From: Lingula anatina
Taxonomy: Eukaryota; Brachiopoda; Lingulata; Lingulida; Lingulidae
Direction of reading: 5' to 3'
Assembly (NCBI RefSeq): GCF_001039355.2
Contig: NW_019773581.1
Span: 89,286-130,910 of the forward strand
Length of the DNA: 41,625 nt
Below, piece after piece: positions 33,768 to 41,625 of this stretch. How positions within the stretch are numbered: the stretch's first letter is position 1; each line of letters begins with the position of its first letter. The position numbers and the translations under genes were made by a program. The notes under the pieces were generated by a model that did no database searches, was not told the origin of the DNA, and worked only from the letters and a program-made list of their open reading frames with translations.

Positions 33768-36382
33768 CGTGTTGACACAGGTACCGGTGTGCTTGTACTA
33801 GGAGGTAGGTCGACGCACTCCGGACACGGTAGACTGTACGTTAATTATCCGAACAGTTGATCACGCCTGCTGCCATCTCAAACCAATGTGCATCGACCCG
33901 CGCCTAAGCTTGACCTTGATATAAGAAAACGACCGTAATTTCAATCTACTAGAATGATATATTTTACTGTGTACTCATACTCAGTAGCGCTCACAGCATT
34001 GATAAACAATTAGGCCAAAGGGCATATTTCATTTGAGGTCGCGCAGTGTGTCGGCCACATTATATACGGAGCTTTAGAAAAACAAGGGGAGGTGCGACCA
34101 GGCAGTTTGAATTAATTTAGTCAGTGTAGTCATTTGTGTAGCATTTAAATTGCTTCATTTGTTATCTGATATTTGAATTGTATGGCGAGGAGGAGTGCTT
34201 TAGACATATATGTGGTAATCGCGAGATCGGAGAAGCCATTTGATTTTCTAGTTGCAAACTAGTGTATTTATTTGGGTTGCAGGAACCTTGGGTGGCGGAT
34301 GACGCTCTCGTGTGATTCTGTTTACCAAGTATACCTTTACGTTTGACTGTCGATAAGGTTTACACAAACTAGACGATCAATAGTGCATTTGTCCTTCTCT
34401 CACCCGCATGTTGAGGATTACATATTTACACAACAATGGGCATTTTGACACAACTAATTCAAACGTCCACTGGTATATATTAACATTTAATCCTAAACGA
34501 ATTCGAATGCATTTCGAAATGTAATGCGTACCTGCTCTCTCTCTCTCTCTCTCGTCTGTTTTTACTCCTTAATTTTTTTATGTATCATTATAATTACAAT
34601 AATTATTTCATTTATCATTTTTCCCTTTTACTGACATTAGCTCAGATATCAGTCTTGTTATGTACAATCAAAGCATGTTTACGTAATGTTGGTAAGCTAC
34701 ATGTATTTGATAAGCTGAACTGATATAGCGCGAAGTGCACGTTCCTAAAGTTTACCAGGTGAAACACATTGATAGTTTATTATGCAGGCGTAACTCGTAC
34801 AGGGGAATAACCTTTAGTGAAGCAAGCATAAATTACACCCTGTAACTCGTGTTTGAGGAAAGCTATTTAATATGGAACGAGCACACCTTGTGACTTAACT
34901 AGGTCTGTAGGGGTAGAGAGACAAAAATGGTGTTTAAAAATAATCAAACCTGTTTGTTCGCACCAGTGATACACTATGACACAAGTGATGGACAAATTAA
35001 ACGACAGGACTTGAAACACGGCATCTTCTTTTCATGACAACTGCATTCGGGTAAACATTTGCCCAGTTTATCCGTCCAAGATATAAGAGCTAGAGCACTT
35101 GGAAAAGGTTATCTCTGGATTCTGCGTATTTCACAAGCCCAGATGATAACCACTGATCCAGGAGTTAGCTCTGTTAGCTCTATATAGTGATAATGATAAT
35201 AATAATTAATTGAGCACAAAGAAATGGTTTACATTTACAGGCTCGCTAACTACTACAAAATACAAAATAACAATATAAGTAACAAACTATACTAATCTAC
35301 GCAATGATACACGCTTTTTAATTACACTGTTCACAAAAGAAATATATAAAACAGGTTAGTTGATGGGAACTCAAAAATGTACTGCACAGGACAGAAAAAG
35401 CGCCTGGTTTCCCTTGTTATTGCAGTGGATAGAAAAACATTCAAAGCAAAGGGCATATGTGACAAAAAAAGAAAAAAAATACAAAAGATATAGAGAGAAA
35501 GAAAAAGGAAAATCAAAAGAACTATGTATGTCTTGCGAATGCAATTCCCAGCCAAGTGCAATTCATTTAAATCAAGCATAGTATCTTCAGTATGACGCGA
35601 CACAGAATGACTGACTTCTCACAGGTTGCGCTTTGTGCATCCGTCGATATTCCCATACAACAGCCCACAATACTTCACCTATACATCTGCGACCGCCTTC
35701 GGTGATCTGAGTAGGCGTGGGGGAGAAAGAGTTGGAAATCATTTTCCTTCATTTTCCACCACCCCCACTTCCGCTGTACCAAAGCACGCATCAACTCAGA
35801 AACAAAGAAAATTCAAACATATAGAACATAGGATAGATAAGGTAGTGGTAGACCACATTTTCTTACATACACTTGACATTGCGTATATTATCCTACAATA
35901 ATTACCATTGAAGAAAAAGGGTATTTTTTCTATGATAGAATCATCCGTGATCACACAAAATCTCACCGCCACCGTAAAATTTAATGCCATTTCGCGGGAT
36001 TTGACGGAGCGTGTGATAAAAATAATGACAGAGGAACTAGTGTGGTGAGGAAACTTAAAAGCCAGACAGAAGTCATCCACAGACAATTTTCTATTTGATA
36101 TCTCTGAAGCTTTGTCGAATTAGTCTGTTGCAAGACAATGCGAATGAGTATCATATTTTTCGTATAACTTTGGTATTAGTTTCTAAAACGACATCCCCGG
36201 AGCAAAGAGTTTCAACCTTACTGCTGAAAAGTTAACCCCAAGTCACGCGGATTCTCGTGCGACTTTTAGTTTCGCATGACGTCAAGCAGCGCAGACAGCC
36301 TCTTTTTTAGGTTATCTCGGAATACAGATTGTGGAATACAGCTTTTAGCTAAAGATAGCACACGATCACATGCACGCCTCAC
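33768..36382. other. Inter-cassette region V11-V12
   Basis: Remainder of unit 2 to 34950, then 1.4 kb of unique AT-rich sequence. Small open frames at 35331-35603 and 35796-36086 (minus) show no family similarity. Confidence 0.5.
34060..34067 (-). promoter_or_regulatory. Candidate TATA box of V11
   Basis: GTATATAA on the minus strand, 293 bp upstream of the V11 ATG, identical in context to V10. Confidence 0.4.
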
Positions 36383-37324
36383 CTTTGTAAATTCTGCATA
36401 AAGAAAAGCCATCTGGACCCCATTAAAGACGAATAACGGAAGAAGCAGCGCCATCTTGTAATCCCGCCAAAGGATCACCGTAGCGAACATCATCTGCTTT
36501 GTATCGTCTGCTTTATCGTTTTGTTTCCGGTTTGGTTCTTTGAGAGCCACAACTGTGATAAGAATCCCAGTCACTACCAGGGCAAGGTAGATACCCAACA
36601 GAGTGTAAACTAATGACTTTTCCGGCCGAGGAGAGTTTGTTTCGGAGTGCAGATGAGCTGTTTCCCAAGTATCCGGACAACTGCGGACGCTGCACACCGA
36701 GAAACCGTCGGCGCTCTCGTTCCGGGTTTCGGCAAAATACGTGCCGTTATCTACCTTGTGTTTCGCTTGGCTTAGAACCAACCAAGAAATCATGTTTCCG
36801 GTTATGTGTGTCGTTTTAAAAAGTGACCAGTAAATGCCATTGAAGCGACTTATTACCACGTCCCCGTCCCTGCCCGTAAGGATTGCGTTGTCTAAAGCAG
36901 CCGTAGTAATGATGTAGCCCAGACATGTGAAGAACGGCGTGGAGACCAACCCATACAACAGAGCTGCCATACCGAGTGTATACATTGTGGGGTAGAAATT
37001 AGCAGCGTAATACAAAAGTGCCGCACTTACAGAAATCAGTATCGACTTCTTTGGGCCCAATTTGTCCACCATTAGCGGCGCATACAAAGAGGATGCAATC
37101 GACGCAGCGTAGAATATGCTGAGAGATATAACTCCTATGCCATCTTCGAAGTTCAGGCTGCTCTGGAGGTTTTGTTGGCCCGACCAGGCATTATACACAA
37201 CGACGGCTATTGCAGATATCGTTCCCAAGTCGATGTAGGTCTTTCGAATTAACCGCGAGAGAGACGGATATCCTTTCCGTACTGAGACACCACAATCCGC
37301 CGTAAACTTCGTCGTCTGCTCCAT
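36383..37324 (-). CDS. UNC93A-like: V12: UNC93-like variable first exon, most distal
   Basis: Encodes 314 residues from ATG at 37322-37324 (MEQTTKFTADCGVSVRK); the frame is open upstream without an ATG. The lead is about 30 residues, shorter than in V8-V11. Landmarks: NLQSSLNFEDGIGV (GGLG altered), TPFFTCLGYIITTAA (AQG altered to CLG), ITGNMISWLVL, loop sequons NGT and NES, CSVRSCPDTW, SPRPEKSLVYTLLGIYLA, and TM7 ending YAEFTK. The donor is AAG|GTGAGG, phase 0, exon end 36383. The open frame runs on past the donor without family similarity. It belongs to the V8-V11 subfamily. Splicing to C2 would need a 33.4 kb intron. Confidence 0.87.
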
Positions 37325-38991
37325 CTCTGTTAAACTGATAATTATGTACAGTCTTTTAGCTTGGTCGTCCAAAGTTTATCCGAGGGCAAGTGACAACTGT
37401 GGCCTCAGTTTGTTAATGCGTACGTTTTGTACTGCATGATTGTATGTTGTTTTAAGATGCGATGGACTAGACTTTAAACTTCTCCAGTCCTGTGTCTACT
37501 TTTGTATGCACATGATCTTTCTCAGCCGCACAACCGAAAGTATAATGGTTGGGTTTCCGGGGTGACAGCCATGGCGTCCCCTGAACTGCGTTAGATATTA
37601 CTTCAGCAGCAAAAGTTGCGTTCTCGGACGATCGAGTAAACAAAATCCGAAATGAAAAATGCTCATGGAAAATGCACTCTTGACGCAGTGGATTAAAGAA
37701 CTGATAAAATTATTTAGATAATGTTCACAAGTAGGTCCTTCATCGAGTCTCATGTGTCATAAAGATAAAAATCAGTTTAGAGACCGAAAGCTTCCAGGTA
37801 CTGCCAACAGAACGAAGAGACCCGATTCTCTATCTAGAACTTATTTTGCTCCAAACCTGTTATTTGAGACTGCTAAGCAACACATATGTAGCAAGCGCTT
37901 ACAAGTACATATACGCTGCTGAGAATTCATCTACATGTAGATATACGCGATCCATGTACAACCAACGTCAGTGGTGCCATTTCAAACTGGAGGATGCCTA
38001 AATGTGAAATAACTCAGCGCAGAAAAGCTGTGTGCTGGGGTCCTAAGTGTAGCCGTACTATCCTTCTGTCCACTCCACAAGCCTAATGTCCATGGCGGTC
38101 AGTATAGTAGTGGTCACTTTTACTTTGTAAGCGTTGAACCATAATGTACCACACTGTGACGGCCTCTGCAGATTGAAAAGCTTGGTGAAACCACGTGGCG
38201 CTAATAGCCAATATGTTACATGCCTTACATGGGATTATTAGTAAATAAGTGTTATGTCAGAGGAATAGCGTTTCCCCATCTTACAAGTGTCAGAATTCAT
38301 GCATTATTTCAAAGGCTTGATTTGTGACAGGTTATTCATTCAGGCATTATAATCACACGTGTCAGGCCGTACATCATTTGCCACACGTTTGATTGGGATT
38401 TGTGAATTATTTAAATCTGCTGGAAATCAGCGTTTAAAGTAAACGAGGAGGGCTTTAAAGCTGATCACTGTAAACATGTTTGCACTGTATATTAATCAAT
38501 CCACATAGAGTGTTTGGTCTGTTTACAGCTGACACAAATTTGGGAGGGATTTTTATTGATTTTATTCGAGTGGAGTGGTTAATTCTCGTTTTATCATTTA
38601 ATCTCAGCCTCCCCCACGTTTACTAAAGGAAAACATTGATTTTGTAGGTATTAGGGAAAGTGACCTTCTGTGTACATATCGGTAGTGCTGAATTCAATAA
38701 AAACGACAGGCCCTGTTATTAAACATGAAAACAAATTATTATCACGCCTTCGTAAAATGACCGTGAATTTCGTGTTCATTGTAAATTATACTCTTAATTT
38801 GAAAAATATGGTAATCAACTGTTGGCTTAGTGCTGTCAGGATGACATTGTTTGTTGGGCGAGGGATACAGATATATTCAAGCAGAAATAAGACGTGTAGC
38901 TCCCAGTCAAGTCGACCGTGTAATTGAAATACCCACGGGCGCTGTACATCACAGGCAGGTGAACGCATGCACGAACGACGTCAGTCACCCT

Positions 38992-39238
38992 CCAGGGAAT
39001 CATTCCCAAAGATATTATCGTTCTACGTAGTTCGATCCAACTCCGTAGGGACCCTTGCTGAATGCAATCAGATTAACCGATTAATGCTCCTCCTCGTACT
39101 CGTTTAACCACCAGCTTTTTTGGTGTTTTACTCGCCATTAATCCGATTAATCTGTTAATCTGATTGCATTCAGCGTGAGTCCCTTCGGAGTTAGATCGAT
39201 CTAAGTAGACCGATAGTTGCATTGGAAATTAGCCCCTT
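38992..39238. mobile_element. Foldback MITE family A, copy A3
   Basis: Inverted arms of about 100 bp: TATTATCGTTCTACGTAG and GCTGAATGCAATCAGATTAA on the left, with the same blocks read back from the right (ACTATCGGTCTACTTAG, GCTGAATGCAATCAGATTAA). Confidence 0.75.
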
Positions 39239-40222
39239 ATGGACTTCCTAAACCCAATGCAATCAGCGCCTCATGATCATGGGTTTGGGCCACTTTTGTG
39301 TTGTCCAACAAAATTTAACTACAATGTACCAGATACGCACGTGCATATGGAGATTCGTTTTCTTCAGTCTCATATTATTGTTTTGAAGACCAAATGACAA
39401 AGGGTTGACAGGACAGCAACTTCAACAAACACGTGAGTCCCCACCTGTCAAAACAATCTGCATTGAAAAAGTGATCTGGTTCTGATCTGAAAAAACTGAT
39501 CTGACTGACTCTCGGCATACTATATTTAGCACAAGATGTGTTAATCTAACAAAAGATATAAAAATACGCCTTTCTTCACCAATAATGACTGAATTACCCA
39601 CTTTAGATGTGCATCAGGAATTTCAAAAGAATAACCACAAAAGGCAGTGATAGCTTCAGGCCCCACAATCCTGTACTGACACTAATTTTCAATATTACAA
39701 TTTAACAAGTGGGCCCCAGCTAGGGTTATATAACTGTGGAACTTCAGGCATAACTAAGGACCCTACACAAAATCTATATTATGAGTACATGAGACGGGCA
39801 GCGATGCAATTGATTGACCCACGAACCTGAACGTTAACGCGTTTGCAATTATATACAAGCAATTTTCACGTCTAGCGCTTTTGACTTTCAATAATGTATC
39901 GTCACAATGCAATTATGGAACCAGGGGAGGATACTAAAGGAACGTGCCCCTCCCTTAGCTGTCTTCTGAAGTACCCCATCACCCCCTTCTTCCGAAACGG
40001 GACAAAATCAAGCACTGTCTCCATAGTCTCACATATTATAGTGCATTAAATATAATTTCCTAGTGTATTATATTATACTAGCCCGGCGACAACATTTAAC
40101 GCAAGTTTTGTCCTTTTGCTCCCAACCCATCGGGAAATTCTAGGACTGGCAGTGCAGTGTTATTAATTCGTCTTACAAAAACATCAGATCTTCAGCTGTC
40201 GAAAGCCGATGCCGTTGTCTGT

Positions 40223-40330
40223 CAGTGTCTGATCTCTTTGTTTGTAGTTATTCGGAACAGAAAAACAAAATCCTGCCAATGTCTGATCTTTTTGTTTGTA
40301 GATACTCGGAACAGAAAACAAAAAACGGCT
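40223..40330. repeat. Two-unit tandem repeat, about 54 bp each
   Basis: Unit 1 at 40223-40276 and unit 2 at 40277-40330 share GTCTGATCT, TTTGTTTGTAG and TCGGAACAGAAAA. Confidence 0.75.
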
Positions 40331-40942
40331 AGTTCTGAATGCCTGTCGTTCCTGTAGCTGTTTTGCAAGTAGAACATATATGTAGATGTCCATTTGGTTT
40401 CCGTCTGTGCTTCTTCAGACCAAAATACATGTTTAAAAATTCTCGCCCTTTTTTGTGGTTGTTGTTGATGAGTAACTCCTCTATCCGAGAGCAGACAGTT
40501 TATCTGTCTGTCCGCCCAAAACGCATTAAATGAGATGGATAGTGTATTTCACAGTTCAAGGTTACCACATTTATTATATAGTGAGACTTGGTACATTTAG
40601 AGGCAAACAGTGCCTCTTAGATGTTTATGTAGAAAAAAACGGCGCAAAATGATTTTCCTGTAATTTGCAACAAATTTCTTTTTATCATTAAGATTAACCC
40701 TATAACTCAAAACCTGTCTGAAAACGTTCACTTGATTTATAGATCGTAACTCAATAAACAGTTTTGGACATACAGTAGCATTCCTTAGTGACCAAAGAAA
40801 AAGTATTGGTATTTCCAAAAAGTTATATCTTTGTTAAATTTAAAGGTAAAACGTGGTTATACTGGGTGCTATGGTTTGGTGGGAATATATTCACCAATGT
40901 AGACATTCATATAATGCGTCTGAGGCAATCTGTCTAACTTAG

Positions 40943-41112
40943 AGCTCATTCAGAACAATTTGATCCGCGGACTAAATGATCCGCCGACTAAACATGGCCG
41001 ACACACTAAAAAGCGATGTCGCTAACCCCTGCTGGTCTCCAAGCCTCCACACGCGCCTTCCTTTCAGGGGTCTAGCAATTAAACCTCGGAGCCGTGATTT
41101 AATCCGTTTGAT
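40943..41112. mobile_element. Foldback MITE family B, one-armed copy B4
   Basis: Matches the left half of B2: CATTCAGAAC, GATCCGCCGACTAAACATGG, CCACACGCGCC and AGCAATTAAACCTCGGAGC. The right arm is absent. Confidence 0.55.
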
Positions 41113-41148
41113 TTATCAACCGTTCTTTTTTTTTCATCAGATTATCAT

Positions 41149-41149
41149 C

Positions 41150-41190
<41 letters not shown>

Positions 41191-41191
41191 T
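41149..41191. repeat. (AAT)n microsatellite
   Basis: Perfect trinucleotide run of about 14 units. Confidence 0.95.
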
Positions 41192-41374
41192 ATTGATATA
41201 ACCAGCGCCTATCATAGCGTTTGATGTAATTCAACTTGCTGACTATCAAAGAGCATAATGTTAATTATTACTACATGTATGCTCATCAGTGATATCCTAA
41301 CCACAAAATGATTAGCCAAAATGCCCTTGTTGATAAACCTAAATATGACAGTGTAAAAATGTGAACACCAATGT

Positions 41375-41522
41375 CAAACGTTTCGGCCCAGTAGTGCCTT
41401 CCTCAGTATTATCTCCCGATTTCCTTACTACATTTTCCCTTCAAAGAACAACCAATCATTCAAAGTGAAAACAGTAAGGAAATCGGGAAATGAAACTGAG
41501 GAAGGCACTAGGCCGAAACATT
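41375..41522. mobile_element. Inverted-repeat element E with GCCGAAAC termini
   Basis: Left end AAACGTTTCGGCCCAGTAGT then GCCTTCCTCAG, with CGATTTCCTTACT. The right end reads the same in reverse complement (AGTAAGGAAATCG, CTGAGGAAGGCACTAGGCC, GAAACATTT). Arms are about 45-50 bp. The CTGAGGA...GGCCGAAAC end resembles termini seen on some Penelope-like retroelements. Confidence 0.5.
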
Positions 41523-41582
41523 TAAAAATGATGCTCATTTGTTTTATATTCTTGAAACTATCACTTCCTTTAGGAGGAATTT

Positions 41583-41584
<2 letters not shown>

Positions 41585-41625
<41 letters not shown>
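41585..41625. repeat. Poly(A) run at window end
   Basis: 41 consecutive A at the very end. It could be a retroelement tail or a contig end at a homopolymer. Confidence 0.9.

Larger units (their letters stand above)
31687..34950. repeat. Tandem duplication unit 2 (contains V11)
   Basis: Near-identical to unit 1 with scattered substitutions and small indels plus a 218 bp insertion at 31785-32002. The similarity ends at AAAAATAATCAAACC near 34950. Confidence 0.9.
37325..41625. other. Upstream flank of the array, no gene seen
   Basis: 4.3 kb with no frame resembling a known protein. It contains foldback elements A3, B4 and E, a two-unit tandem repeat, an (ATA)n tract and a terminal poly(A) run. 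The V12 promoter is presumably in the first few hundred bases; no clear TATA box is visible. Confidence 0.55.

Noticed and set aside
8056-37324. Twelve separate complete UNC93 genes
   Set aside because: Only V1 is followed by C-terminal exons. No frame resembling C2 or C3 lies behind V2-V12.
8056-37324. V2-V12 as truncated pseudogenes
   Set aside because: All have open frames, splice donors in one phase and conserved motifs. Decay would have broken some, though expression is untested.
41585-41625. Poly(A) tail of a processed retrogene
   Set aside because: No coding or 3' UTR-like sequence of a known gene precedes it; it may be a contig end.

Overview
This is eukaryotic, intron-containing DNA of moderate to low GC. 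It carries many simple repeats, small foldback (MITE-like) elements and one ambiguous base (N at 31654). The protein family and the repeat style suggest a marine invertebrate, probably a lophotrochozoan such as a mollusc or brachiopod. The species cannot be named from the sequence alone.

The window is dominated by one family on the minus strand: UNC-93-like (UNC93A-like) polytopic membrane proteins. Twelve large open exons (V1 to V12, numbered from low to high coordinate, about 290-362 codons each) lie head to tail from 4409 to 37324. Each encodes an N-terminal tail, TM1-TM6, a glycosylated extracellular loop with a C-x4-C-P motif, and TM7. Each then stops being homologous at the same place, a phase-0 GT splice donor right after a conserved [F/Y/N/S]-[T/N/S]-K (or TQ) motif. 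No C-terminal half is visible behind V2 to V12. Only one pair of C-terminal exons was found, downstream of V1: C2 (2731-2998, phase-0 acceptor) and C3 (1660-2162, ending in a stop codon). These encode the remaining membrane segments and a cytosolic tail of about 105 residues.

The layout therefore reads as a variable-first-exon / constant-last-exon locus, like vertebrate UGT1A. Each V exon would have its own promoter and splice to shared C2-C3, giving up to twelve transporter-like proteins (546-618 aa) that differ through the whole N-terminal half and share the C-terminal half. This reading is inferred from exon phase and layout and is not yet shown at RNA level.

Regions: 1-1659, 3' UTR and flank; 1660-2998, constant exons; 4409-19760, V1-V7 (V3/V4 and V5/V6 are recent pairs); 21865-37324, V8-V12, a second subfamily, where V8-V11 have long acidic N-termini (V10/V11 sit in a roughly 3 kb near-identical tandem duplication next to the N); 37325-41625, upstream flank with foldback elements and a terminal poly(A) run. 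TATA-like boxes lie 180-330 bp upstream of several V start codons.
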